From NCBI RefSeq assembly GCF_001552195.1, contig NZ_BCQS01000013.1, positions 124,001 through 188,000 on the forward strand: DNA of 64,000 nt. The letters run 5' to 3'. Both the position numbers and the translations under genes were made by a program. Source of the stretch: Actinomadura latina NBRC 106108. Its GTDB lineage: Bacteria; Actinomycetota; Actinomycetes; Streptosporangiales; Streptosporangiaceae. The notes beneath the pieces were generated by a model. The model saw only the letters and a list, made by a program, of their open reading frames with translations, did not search any database and was not told the DNA's origin. Position 1 is the first letter of the stretch. The number at the start of each line of letters is the position of its first letter. Below, piece after piece: positions 51,316 through 59,736 of the stretch.

Positions 51316-52002
51316 GTGAGTGATCGTCCCTACGTGCTGCTGAGCTGCGCGATGTCCGCCGACGGCTATATCGACGACGCGGGCCCCGAGCGGCTGCGGC
51401 TGTCCAGCGCGGCGGACTTCGACAGGGTCGACGCGGTGCGCGCGGGATGCGACGCGATCCTCGTCGGCGCCGGAACCGTGCGGGCCGACGACCCGAAGCT
51501 GCTGATCCGCTCCACCGCGCGCCGGGAGCACCGCGCCGCGCGGGGGCTGCCCGCCGACCTGACCAAGGTCACGCTGACCTGGAGCGGCGACCTGGACCCG
51601 GCCGCCCGGTTCTTCACGACGGGCGAGGCGCCGAAGCTGGTCTACGCCCCGTCCGCCGCGGCCGCGGAGCTGGCGCCGCGCCTGGACGGCCTGGCCGAGG
51701 TGGTGGACGCGGGCGACCCGCTCGGCCTCCCGGCCGTCCTGGGCGATCTGGCGGCGCGGGGCGTCCGCCGGCTGATGGTCGAGGGGGGCGGCGGCGTGCA
51801 CACCCTCTTCCTGACGTCCGGGCTGGTGGACGAACTGCAGCTCGTGATCGCGCCGTTCTTCATCGGCGACCCGTCCGCGCCGCGTTTCGTCCGCTCCGGG
51901 GTGTTCCCGCAGTCCCCGGACCATCCGATGCGCCTGGAGGACGCCACCCGGATCGGCGACCTGGCGCTGCTGCGGTACCGCATCGGAGCGGCGCGTGGAT
52001 GA
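51316..52002 (+). CDS. RibD C-terminal-type (DHFR-fold) pyrimidine reductase
   Basis: 228 residues from GTG 51316. The family opening PYVLLSCAMSADGYID, then SAADFDRVDAVRAGCDAILVGAGTVRADDPKL and LMVEGGGGVHTLFLTSGLVDEL are typical of the RibD/MTD1 reductase domain that uses NADPH on an aminopyrimidine-ribitol substrate. Here it is separate from the deaminase domain, which follows in an overlapping gene (8 bp). No other riboflavin genes are nearby, so the pair may serve another deazaflavin- or pyrimidine-like pathway, or be a paralogue. Confidence 0.88.
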   Translation: MSDRPYVLLSCAMSADGYIDDAGPERLRLSSAADFDRVDAVRAGCDAILVGAGTVRADDPKLLIRSTARREHRAARGLPADLTKVTLTWSGDLDPAARFFTTGEAPKLVYAPSAAAAELAPRLDGLAEVVDAGDPLGLPAVLGDLAARGVRRLMVEGGGGVHTLFLTSGLVDELQLVIAPFFIGDPSAPRFVRSGVFPQSPDHPMRLEDATRIGDLALLRYRIGAARG

Positions 52003-52423
52003 TCACGGCTGGCTGGAGCTGGCCTGCGATCTCGCGGAACTGTGCCCGCCGTCCGGCACCGCCTTCTCCGTCGGCGCGGTGATCGTCGGGCCGGACGGCC
52101 GGGAGGTGGCGCGCGGATTCTCCCGCGAGAAGGACCCGCTCGACCACGCCGAGGAGGCGGCCCTGGCCAAGACCGCCGGGGATCTGGCCGGCGCGACGAT
52201 CTACACGTCCCTGGAGCCCTGCGGGCACCGGGCGTCCCGCCCGCGCCCCTGCGCCGAACTGATCATCGCCGCGGGCCTGCGGCGGGTCGTGTTCGCCTGG
52301 CGGGAACCGGCCCTCTTCGCGGCCGGCGTGGGCGCGGAACTCCTGGAAGCCGCCGGAGTGGAGCTCCTGGAGGTGCCCGAGCTGGCCTCCCGGGCCCGCA
52401 CTCCGAACGCCCACCTCCGCTAG
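51995..52423 (+). CDS. RibD N-terminal-type cytidine/deoxycytidylate deaminase
   Basis: 142 residues from GTG 51995. Zinc-deaminase motifs: HAEEAAL (HAE) and PCGHRASRPRPC (PC-x8-C, the wording specific for RibD-like pyrimidine deaminases). Alone it is the deaminase half of RibD. Overlap with the reductase gene and the shared promoter indicate the two halves work in sequence: deamination, then reduction of the ring product. Confidence 0.88.
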   Translation: MDDHGWLELACDLAELCPPSGTAFSVGAVIVGPDGREVARGFSREKDPLDHAEEAALAKTAGDLAGATIYTSLEPCGHRASRPRPCAELIIAAGLRRVVFAWREPALFAAGVGAELLEAAGVELLEVPELASRARTPNAHLR

Positions 52424-52437
52424 GACGCGGCGGCGAG

Positions 52438-52455
52438 ATGAGACGCGAGTCTCAT
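52438..52455. promoter_or_regulatory. Palindromic operator ATGAGAC-gcga-GTCTCAT
   Basis: Perfect 7-bp arms around a 4-bp centre, 97 bp before the aldehyde dehydrogenase gene. The shape is that of TetR-family operators in actinobacteria. No TetR gene lies next to it, so a distant regulator is expected. Confidence 0.55.
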
Positions 52456-52551
52456 TGCTCTTGCCAACGCCCCGGGACCTCATGCGATGCTGTGCCCAAG
52501 CAAGCATTCGGTTACCCGAACTCGCCCCGTCGGGCAGGGAGGCACAGCACC

Positions 52552-53994
52552 ATGCGCGAGCACGATCGGCTGTTCATCGGCGGCGAGTGGGCCGCCCCGG
52601 CCGGCACCGGCACGATCGACGTCATCTCCCCGCACACCGAGGAGGTCATCGGGCGGGTGCCGGAGGGCACCGAGGGCGACATCGACGCGGCGGTGGCAGC
52701 GGCGCGGCGCGCGTTCGACGAGGGCCCCTGGCCCCGGATGACGCCCGCCGAGCGCGCCGAGATCGTCGGGCGCCTCTCGGCGATCTACGCGGAGCGGCAG
52801 CAGGAGATGGCCGACCTCTGCACCGCCGAGATGGGCTCGCCCATCATGTTCTCGGTGTTCGGGCAGGCCGCCATCCCGCAGATGGTCCTGCAGTACTACG
52901 TGGACCTCGCCGCCACCTACACGTGGGAGGAGGAGCGGCAGGGCATGCTGGGGCCGGTCACGGTCACCCAGGAGCCGGTCGGCGTCGTCGCGGCGATCGT
53001 CCCGTGGAACGTCCCGCAGTTCACGCTGATGCTGAAGCTCGCGCCCGCGCTCATCGCCGGCTGCACGGTGGTGGCGAAGCCGTCCCCCGAGACGCCCCTC
53101 GACACCTTCCTGCTCGCCGAGTGGATCCGCGAGGCCGGCATCCCCGAAGGGGTCGTCAACTTCGTCCCGGCCGGGCGCGAGGTCGGCGCCTACCTCGTCG
53201 CGCACCCCGACGTCGACAAGGTGTCGTTCACCGGCTCCACCGCCGCCGGACGCAAGATCGGCGCGGTCTGCGGCGAGCAGCTGAAGCGCGTCACCCTGGA
53301 GCTCGGCGGCAAGTCGGCCGCGATCATCCTGGACGACGCGGACCTGGCGTCCACCATCGAGGGCTTCAAGCTGGCGTCGCTGATGAACAACGGCGAGGCG
53401 TGCGCCGCGCAGACCCGCATCCTCGCGTCCCGCCGCCGCTACGACGAGGTCGCCGACGCCCTCGCCGCCATGGTCGGCGGCCTCAACGTGGGCGACCCCG
53501 CCGACTACGCCACCGAGATCGGCCCGCTCGTCGCCAAGCGGCAGCAGGAGCGCGTGGAGAACTACATCCGCATCGGCCAGGACGAGGGCGCCAAGCTGAT
53601 CACCGGCGGCCTCGACCGGCCGCACGACCGCGGCTGGTACGTGGCCCCGACCGTGTTCGGCGGCGTCGGCAACGACATGCGCATCGCCCGCGAGGAGATC
53701 TTCGGCCCGGTGCTCGTCCTCATCCCCTACGAGGACGAGGCCGACGCCGTCAAGATCGCCAACGACAGCGACTACGGCCTCGGCGGCTCGGTCTGGACGT
53801 CCGACGTCGACCACGGCGTCGACGTCGCCCGCCGCATCCGCACCGGCAGCTGCGGCGTCAACATGTACACCCTCGACCCGAACACCCCGTTCGGCGGGTA
53901 CAAGAACAGCGGCATGGGCCGCGAGCTGGGCCCCGAGGGGATGCGCGCCTACCTGGAGCACAAGTCCATCCCCCACCCCGCCCCGTCCGCCTGA
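52552..53994 (+). CDS. NAD(P)-dependent aldehyde dehydrogenase
   Basis: 480 residues from ATG 52552 with GGGAGG 9 nt upstream. It matches the ALDH family over full length: VVAAIVPWNVPQF, FTGSTAAGRKIG, catalytic Glu in LELGGKSA, catalytic Cys in NNGEACAAQTR, EEIFGPVLVLIPY, and the C-terminal NTPFGGYKNSGMGRELG. Oxidises an aldehyde to its acid. Upstream lies a TetR-type palindrome; downstream a strong hairpin. Monocistronic. Confidence 0.94.
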   Translation: MREHDRLFIGGEWAAPAGTGTIDVISPHTEEVIGRVPEGTEGDIDAAVAAARRAFDEGPWPRMTPAERAEIVGRLSAIYAERQQEMADLCTAEMGSPIMFSVFGQAAIPQMVLQYYVDLAATYTWEEERQGMLGPVTVTQEPVGVVAAIVPWNVPQFTLMLKLAPALIAGCTVVAKPSPETPLDTFLLAEWIREAGIPEGVVNFVPAGREVGAYLVAHPDVDKVSFTGSTAAGRKIGAVCGEQLKRVTLELGGKSAAIILDDADLASTIEGFKLASLMNNGEACAAQTRILASRRRYDEVADALAAMVGGLNVGDPADYATEIGPLVAKRQQERVENYIRIGQDEGAKLITGGLDRPHDRGWYVAPTVFGGVGNDMRIAREEIFGPVLVLIPYEDEADAVKIANDSDYGLGGSVWTSDVDHGVDVARRIRTGSCGVNMYTLDPNTPFGGYKNSGMGRELGPEGMRAYLEHKSIPHPAPSA

Positions 53995-54001
53995 GCCGGG
54001 T

Positions 54002-54032
54002 CCCGCGCATCCGCACCGCGCGGATGCGCGGG
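54002..54032 (+). terminator. Strong hairpin terminator after the aldehyde dehydrogenase
   Basis: CCCGCGCATCCGC (54002-54014) pairs perfectly with GCGGATGCGCGGG (54020-54032) over a 5-nt loop, 8 bp after the stop codon. It isolates the SMC-like operon from upstream transcription. Confidence 0.8.
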
Positions 54033-54081
54033 CCGGCCACGGCGGGGGCGCCTCGATTCTGCGTTGGGGGCGCGGGGGTCG

Positions 54082-54087
54082 TACCGT
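54082..54087 (+). promoter_or_regulatory. -10 element TACCGT of a leaderless promoter for the SMC-like operon
   Basis: TACCGT ends 8 nt before GTG 54096. The gap has no Shine-Dalgarno sequence and the preceding hairpin blocks read-through, so this is the likely promoter of all four genes. Confidence 0.55.
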
Positions 54088-54095
54088 AGTGCGCC

Positions 54096-55307
54096 GTGTC
54101 CCCCAGCTCCGAGAACGCCGCCGCCAGCCTGGACGATGTCCTGGTCGGCGAGGCGGTGCTGGGCGTCTACCGGCAGATGTTCGCGGCGCTGGCGCGCGAC
54201 AGCGGCGCCGTAGTCGACGATCCGGAACTGGTGGACGTCGCCGAGACGCTGCTCGCGGCGTTCGCCGACGCGGGCGAGGACGGGCTGAGCCGCGAGCAGA
54301 TGCGGTACGTGTGCCGGCGCTACCCGCCTGAGGTGTTCGAGAACCGGCTGCGGGTGCTGAAGGGGCTCGGCGCGGTCCGGGAGGTGTTCCCGAAGCCGAA
54401 CCAGCTGCGGTACCGGGCGTCGTTCACCAGTGTCGTCGGGCTGATGTTCGTCCGCCGGATGATGCTGGACGGCGGCCAGAGCGAGATGCACCGGCTGCTG
54501 GCGCTGGAGCAGCTCAACGCGGCCGACCCGCGCATGACGCCGGAGCAGGCGCGGGACGGCGCGGACGGGCTCGCGCGCGCGTTCCGGCTCTGGAGCGTCG
54601 AGCTGGTCACGCTGACGAACGGGACGATCGAGGAGCTGCGGGAGCAGGCGCCGAAGCTGTGGGGGACGGAGGAGATCCTGCTGCGCGCCGAGCGGCTGCA
54701 CGGCGCGATCCTGCGGCGGTGGCCGCAGCTCGACCGGACCTGCACCGACCTGCGCGCCGCGATCTACGCCTACGGTGACGCGTCCCGCCGCGCCGCCGCC
54801 CGCCTGTCGGACTCGGCGGGCACGACCCGGAACCTGACGCTGCTGCCGCCCGAGACGTGGCGCACGTTCACGCGTACCGCGTCCCGCGAGGACCTCGCGG
54901 CCGTCCTGGACGGGTTCGTGTTCGACGCGGCGGCCCCGTGGCACGAGCCGTCGGCGGTGGTGACGGCCGTGGAGGACGGCCCGCGCGCCACACCGCCCCG
55001 CCCCGCGCCGCCCCGCCCCTCGGTGCCCGACTCGGGCCTTTCCGGCGACACCGGGTCGGACACGGCGGCGAAGGAACGGCTCCGCGACATCGCCGAGCAG
55101 GTCCTCCGGGGGCGGGACCGGGCCGCGGTCGAGGACGTCCTCGCGCCGGACTGGGCGGCGGCCCGCCGCGTGCTCGCCGACCTCTCCTCGGTGCATCTGC
55201 ATCCCGAACTCCCCTACCGGCTGGTCTGGTCGGACGGCCTGGACGTGCGCCCCGAGGGCTCCCCGACGTGGGTGACCCCGGGCTGGTTCGAGAGGACGGG
55301 CCCGTGA
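54096..55307 (+). CDS. Kleisin-like (MukF/MksF/JetA-type) winged-helix protein, first gene of the SMC-like operon
   Basis: 403 residues from GTG 54096. Residues 18-110 look like a winged helix (GLSREQMRYVCRRYPPEVFENRLRVLKGLGAVREV), then a long helical part (about 120-260, with EMHRLLALEQLNAADPRM and LREQAPKLWGTEEILLRAERLHGAILRRWPQLDR), a Pro-rich hinge, and a small C-terminal domain (YRLVWSDGLDVRPEGSPTWVTPGWFE). This order, N-wHTH, helical middle, C-terminal cap, is what MukF/MksF/JetA kleisins have. No catalytic motif. First of four genes joined by 4-bp overlaps. Family assignment is by architecture, not by a diagnostic motif. Confidence 0.6.
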   Translation: MSPSSENAAASLDDVLVGEAVLGVYRQMFAALARDSGAVVDDPELVDVAETLLAAFADAGEDGLSREQMRYVCRRYPPEVFENRLRVLKGLGAVREVFPKPNQLRYRASFTSVVGLMFVRRMMLDGGQSEMHRLLALEQLNAADPRMTPEQARDGADGLARAFRLWSVELVTLTNGTIEELREQAPKLWGTEEILLRAERLHGAILRRWPQLDRTCTDLRAAIYAYGDASRRAAARLSDSAGTTRNLTLLPPETWRTFTRTASREDLAAVLDGFVFDAAAPWHEPSAVVTAVEDGPRATPPRPAPPRPSVPDSGLSGDTGSDTAAKERLRDIAEQVLRGRDRAAVEDVLAPDWAAARRVLADLSSVHLHPELPYRLVWSDGLDVRPEGSPTWVTPGWFERTGP

Positions 55308-55867
55308 CCGCCGACCCGCAGGGGGCCGCCGCCGGGCACCGGGGTGTGGACCCGCGCGTGCTGGCCCGCGCCCGCGCCCGGCTGCTGGGCGGGCCGTCGC
55401 TGCCGGCTTCCGGCCCCGTCCCGCCGGGCACGGTCGCCGCGACGGACGGCGACCGGGTGTGGCTGCTCCCCGCGTGGCCGGACGGGGCGACGCCCGCGCT
55501 GCTGGAGGAGTACGAGACCGCCCCCATGCCGCTGGACCGCGCGGGCCAGGCCCGCCGCGTCCTCGCCGCCGCGCTGCGCTGCTGCTGGACGCGCCTGGAC
55601 GACGCCCCCTGGCCGGGCGTCCCCGCCACGGTCGCGGACGTCCTGGAGGTCTACGCGAACATGTCGCGCGGCGACACCGGCCTGGCCCGCCGCTGGGCCA
55701 CCGGAGAACTGCGCCGCCTGCGCGACACCGGCTGGCTGCTCCTGGACGAGGCCGCCGGCGCCGTCCGCCCCGGCCCCCGCGTGGCCCTGTGGCCGGAGGC
55801 TTCGCTGGCGTCCCTCCGCGACCTCCTCCACCGCCTTCCCCGGCCCGGTGGGGAGGGCGCGGGGTGA
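55304..55867 (+). CDS. Small winged-helix protein of the SMC-like operon (KITE-like candidate)
   Basis: 187 residues from GTG 55304 (overlap GTGA; GAGAGGA upstream). The N-terminus is RARARLLGG and VWLLPAWPDG; the middle is helical (RVLAAALRCCWTRL). The C-terminal half reads like a winged helix (TVADVLEVYANMSRGDTGLARRWATGELRRLRDTGWLLLDE ... VRPGPRVALWP). It resembles the second gene of condensin-like operons (MukE/JetB/KITE) in size and wHTH content, but I recognise no named family. It could pair with the next protein. Confidence 0.6.
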   Translation: MTADPQGAAAGHRGVDPRVLARARARLLGGPSLPASGPVPPGTVAATDGDRVWLLPAWPDGATPALLEEYETAPMPLDRAGQARRVLAAALRCCWTRLDDAPWPGVPATVADVLEVYANMSRGDTGLARRWATGELRRLRDTGWLLLDEAAGAVRPGPRVALWPEASLASLRDLLHRLPRPGGEGAG

Positions 55868-56508
55868 GCGAGCTGTTCGAGCCGTTGCTGCGGTCCTACG
55901 ACGAGCGGCGGCGGGCCGAGCTGGTGGCGGCCTACATGGCCGTCGAGCATGCGGCGGAGCCGGTGCCGGAGGTGCGGTTCGCGGCGTTGCGGGAGCCCGC
56001 GCTGCGCAGGACGGTCGAGGAGATGCTCGCGCTCAGCGGGCGGACGCTCGTCCGGTCGCAGCAGACGCGCTGGATCTCCGGTTACCGGGACGACGTCGCG
56101 AGCGAGCTGGCCGCCGACCCCGCGTGCGTGCCGCCCGTGCGGGAGCGGGCCGTGCTGACGCTGGTGCTCGTTCATTCGGTGGCGATCCCCAGGGCCGCGG
56201 GGCTGCTCGAAGACGACACGTGGGTGTCGCCGCACCCGACGCCGGTGGACGAGCTGCGCCGCCGCACGCAGTTGCCGGTCGGGGAGCTGGAGGCGTCGCT
56301 GCGGCGGCTGCGGCTGGCGGGGCTGGTCTCGCAGGTGAAGGCGGGCCCGGACGACGCCGGAGGGTTCGTGCCGGGGCCGCAGTTCCACCGGCTGACCGAC
56401 GCCGCGCGCAGGCGGCTGCAGGAGGAGCTGATCCTGTCCGCCGGACCGGACTCGCCGCTCGCCGCGGCGATCCGGGCCAGGCGGAGGGGACGGGGGGAGA
56501 GCACATGA
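55864..56508 (+). CDS. Second winged-helix protein of the SMC-like operon (MukE/JetB-like candidate)
   Basis: 214 residues from GTG 55864, GTGA overlap, GGGGAGG 8 nt before it. The N-terminal 90 residues are helical (LLRSYDERRRAELVAAYMAVEHA). A winged helix follows at about 130-185 (TPVDELRRRTQLPVGELEASLRRLRLAGLVSQVKAGPDD), then a basic tail (RARRRGRGE). Two adjacent small wHTH genes differ from the single mukE/jetB of known systems, so a heterodimeric KITE pair is a reasonable inference. Confidence 0.6.
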   Translation: MSELFEPLLRSYDERRRAELVAAYMAVEHAAEPVPEVRFAALREPALRRTVEEMLALSGRTLVRSQQTRWISGYRDDVASELAADPACVPPVRERAVLTLVLVHSVAIPRAAGLLEDDTWVSPHPTPVDELRRRTQLPVGELEASLRRLRLAGLVSQVKAGPDDAGGFVPGPQFHRLTDAARRRLQEELILSAGPDSPLAAAIRARRRGRGEST

Positions 56509-59500
56509 CGGCCGTCACCGAACCGATGCTGACCGCGCGCGACACCGAGAACGTCGTCGGCGACCGGACGCTCGTGGCCGTGCAGGCGGTGAACATCTCG
56601 CGGCTGTCGACGCATCCGGTGCCGACCGTCCCCGGGACGCTGATCGTGGTGGCCGGGCAGGGTCCGAAGGACTCCAACGGCGCGGGCAAGTCGTCGTTCA
56701 TCGCGGCGATCACGGCGCTGCTCGGGGACGAGCAGTGGCGGTTCGCGTCGGGTGCGCGGGCGGTCGCGGAGCTGCTGTTCAACGCGGAGCTGGCGGCGCA
56801 GGGCGACAGCCAGTGGGCGAGCGCCGGCCACGGGTACATCGTCGGCGTCTTCGACCACGCGGAGCCGGTGGGGGGCGGCCCCGAGGGGGAGAGCACGGCC
56901 CTCACCGTGTGGCTGCGGGTGAACGTGGACGCGCCGCACCTGGAGATCCGGTGGCGGCAGGGCGTGTACCTGGCGTCGGCGCCGTCCGAGGCCGACCGGG
57001 TGGCGCTCGCCGACCGGCTGTGGGCGAGCCTCCCCCGCAGCGCGGGGCGCCGGGATCTCGTCGCGAAGGACCTGGGCCGCGTCCTGTACGGGGGGCGGGT
57101 CAGGTGCGTGTCGTTCCTGTCCACGTCGGTGCGGTCGAAGGTCGCGACGAACCTGCTGTCGCAGCCGCTGAACGAGATCGGCCCCGAGCGCATCTTCAGC
57201 GCGATCGCGGCGCTGACCGGCCTCGACCGGGAGCTGGAGGCGGAGCGCACGTCCCGCGCCGAGGAGCACCGGGAGCGCGCCAAGGCGGCGGAGGCGACCG
57301 AGCGGCTCGCCGGGTGGGAGCGGGAGGCGGCGGGCCTGCTGGCGACGTTCGACCGGCACGACCGCGCACGGGACGAGGTGGCGGCGGCGCTGCGGCACTG
57401 GCGGACGTGGCAGGCCCGCCTGCTGGTGGACGCGGCGGAGGCCGACGCCGCGCACGCCGCCGAGCAGGAGCGGCTGCGCCGGGAGAGCGACGAGCTGGCG
57501 CAGGCGGCGAAGGCGGCGGAGCGGGAGATCGAGCAGCTCACCGGCGGTGCGCTGGACGAGCGGCTGCGGGAGGCGCAGGCCGCGCTCGCGGAGCTGAAGG
57601 GGCAGGCCGGCAAGCTCGGCGCCGACAAGGCCGTCGCCCGCAACCGCCTGGACGAGCTGCGCCGGCGGATGTCGGCGCTGGAGGAGCGGGGGCGTGAGTC
57701 CGACGGGCGCGACGGGACCACCGCCCGAGCCGAGCTGAAGGAGGCCGAGGCGCGCCGCGACGAGGCGCAGCAGGAGTACGGGATGGCCAAGGGCGCCGTC
57801 GCGCGCGCGGAGCGGTCCCTGGCGGAGGCCGAGGCGGGCGAGGGCAGCGCACCGGAGCAGATCCGCGCGCTGTCCGCCCAGGGCATCGCGGCGGTGGGCC
57901 TGCTGGACGCGGTGGAGCTGGCCGAGGACGTCCGGGAGCGCTGGGAGGCCGCCCTCTGGCCCTACCGGGAGGCCGTCGTCGTCGCGGCGGACGACCTCGG
58001 CGAAGCCGTCGGGGCCCTCACCGGCATGCCCGGTTCCATGATCGTCCCGGCGGGCGGGGACGGCCTGCCGGAGGGGGTGCGCTGCGATCTCGCGCTCGGG
58101 CGGTTCTTCGCCGCCCTCGACGGCGACGGCATCGGCACCGGCATCGGGGACGGCACCGGCACGGTCGTCGTCGGCGGCTTCGCGGAGCCCGTCACCGGAC
58201 GCGTCGCCCGCGTCCAGGCGGCCCGCACCGCGCTGGAGGCCGCGCGGGAGGCACTCGGCGACGCGCGGCAGGCGACGTCCGACGCCGCCGCCGACGTGGC
58301 CCTCGCCGGGCGCAGGCTCGGCGGCGCCCGCGCGGCGGAGGAGCTGGACGAGGTCCGCGAGCGCATGGCGGAGCTGCGCGAGGGACTGGCGGAGCTGGCG
58401 GGCGGCGAGTCCCGCCTCGGCCCGCGGCTCGGGTCGGCGGAGCAGGCTCTGCGGCGGCTCCAGGCGAAGGCCGACACCCGCGCGCTGGAGATCGACCGGC
58501 TGCGCGGCCGCAGGGACGCGCACGAGAAGGAGCGCGACAGGATCCGCCGGGCGTCGTCGGAGCTGGCCGGCAAGCGGGCCGCGCTCGGCCTGGACGACCT
58601 GGAGAAGGACTGGGGCGGCTCCCGCGAGGGCGCCGCCGAGTGGCTGTCCGGGCTGAACGACGACGAGGCCACCTGGACGCCCGCCGAGTGGTGGCACACC
58701 GCCGAGAAGCACCTGTCGGAGGCGCTGCGCCGCGTCTTCCCCGACGGCCCGTCCGACGAGGACATGCCGGAGGAGGTCCGGTTCCTGCTGCGCGAGCGCG
58801 CCGGGGGCGAGGGCCGCCGCAGCGACCGCGAGCAGTCCACGTTCGCCCGCCTCGCGCAGGCCCTCGAAGGGCATCTGCGCAGGCAGGAGGACTACGAGAA
58901 GCACCAGCGGCGGCAGATCGAGGTGCAGCTGTCGGGGCGCCGCGCCGACCTGGAGAAGGCGCAGAAGGGCGCGACCGAGGCGGCGGGCGCCGCCGAGGCG
59001 CACCGGACCGCGCTGACCGCCGCGATCCGCGCCCGCCTGCAGCGGGTCGCGGAGGAGTTCGAGAAGCTGGACGTGGCGTACGGCGGCTACGGCGCGACCC
59101 TCGAATTCCCGACGCCCGAGCAGCCGGGCGACCCGGAGCAGGAGTGGCGCTGGCGGGTCACGCCGAAGTGGCGCCGCTCGGACGGGCAGCGGTACGTCCC
59201 CTACAACCGGCGCGCCAACACCGCGCTGATGGACGAGAAGGCCGTCAAGCTCGTCTGCGCGGCCGCGCTCGCCAGCACCGGCGGCGGGAAGGCGGGGGCG
59301 GGCCAGGGGGCCGGCAGCCGGCTCGTCCTCGTCCTGGACGAGCTGGGCCGCAACCTCGGCAAGGAGCACCGCAAGGAGGCCGTCGCGCTCTTCCGCAAGA
59401 TCGGCGAGACGCACGGCATCACGGTCATCGGCGCCCTGCAGGACGACATGGAGCCGTACGCGATCGACGCCTGCGGCCAGTACGTGAAGCTGCGCCGCTC

Positions 59501-59633
59501 GTCCGACACCATGCCGTACAACGAGCCCCCGGTCGTCATCGGCTACGACGACCACGAGCCCCGCGTCCGCATGCTGGCGGACCAGATGACCGCCGCCCGC
59601 CCCGACCCGGAGCGATCCGGAGATCCCGATTGA
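56505..59633 (+). CDS. SMC/MukB/JetC-like ATPase with an unusual signature motif
   Basis: 1042 residues from ATG 56505 (ATGA overlap, GGGGGAGAG upstream). Walker A GPKDSNGAGKSS is at 53-64. Long coiled coils span about 230-490 and 590-880, separated by a globular insert (about 455-580, LWPYREAVVVAADDLGEAVGAL). Walker B LVLVLDELGRNLG has D945 and E946, followed by GITVIGALQDDMEPYA. Where SMC and SbcC proteins have LSGG, the region before Walker B reads NTALMDEKAVKLVCAAAL; a Gly-rich GGGKAGAGQGAG follows. Shorter than MukB (about 1480) and near JetC/MksB. It should bridge DNA with the three upstream products. Confidence 0.78.
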   Translation: MTAVTEPMLTARDTENVVGDRTLVAVQAVNISRLSTHPVPTVPGTLIVVAGQGPKDSNGAGKSSFIAAITALLGDEQWRFASGARAVAELLFNAELAAQGDSQWASAGHGYIVGVFDHAEPVGGGPEGESTALTVWLRVNVDAPHLEIRWRQGVYLASAPSEADRVALADRLWASLPRSAGRRDLVAKDLGRVLYGGRVRCVSFLSTSVRSKVATNLLSQPLNEIGPERIFSAIAALTGLDRELEAERTSRAEEHRERAKAAEATERLAGWEREAAGLLATFDRHDRARDEVAAALRHWRTWQARLLVDAAEADAAHAAEQERLRRESDELAQAAKAAEREIEQLTGGALDERLREAQAALAELKGQAGKLGADKAVARNRLDELRRRMSALEERGRESDGRDGTTARAELKEAEARRDEAQQEYGMAKGAVARAERSLAEAEAGEGSAPEQIRALSAQGIAAVGLLDAVELAEDVRERWEAALWPYREAVVVAADDLGEAVGALTGMPGSMIVPAGGDGLPEGVRCDLALGRFFAALDGDGIGTGIGDGTGTVVVGGFAEPVTGRVARVQAARTALEAAREALGDARQATSDAAADVALAGRRLGGARAAEELDEVRERMAELREGLAELAGGESRLGPRLGSAEQALRRLQAKADTRALEIDRLRGRRDAHEKERDRIRRASSELAGKRAALGLDDLEKDWGGSREGAAEWLSGLNDDEATWTPAEWWHTAEKHLSEALRRVFPDGPSDEDMPEEVRFLLRERAGGEGRRSDREQSTFARLAQALEGHLRRQEDYEKHQRRQIEVQLSGRRADLEKAQKGATEAAGAAEAHRTALTAAIRARLQRVAEEFEKLDVAYGGYGATLEFPTPEQPGDPEQEWRWRVTPKWRRSDGQRYVPYNRRANTALMDEKAVKLVCAAALASTGGGKAGAGQGAGSRLVLVLDELGRNLGKEHRKEAVALFRKIGETHGITVIGALQDDMEPYAIDACGQYVKLRRSSDTMPYNEPPVVIGYDDHEPRVRMLADQMTAARPDPERSGDPD

Positions 59634-59736
59634 ACGGCCGGAACCGGACGTGCCGGGCGTCAGGGCGTCCCGTCTCAGCAGCCGGGTGGGATAAAAGCGG
59701 ATGAATCAGGGCGGGTGATGCGGCACGATGCGCGTC

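Noticed and set aside
56172..59555. A 1127-codon open frame on the minus strand opposite the SMC-like gene
   Set aside because: Composition is Arg/Leu/Gly/Ala noise, while the plus strand has Walker motifs, coiled coils and proper starts with overlaps.
54096..59633. Assignment as the four-gene set TIGR02677-02680 (a Wadjet-type set)
   Set aside because: Product sizes (403, 187, 214, 1042) do not fit the longer members I remember, and no TOPRIM-containing third gene is present; only a general SMC-complex resemblance is supported.
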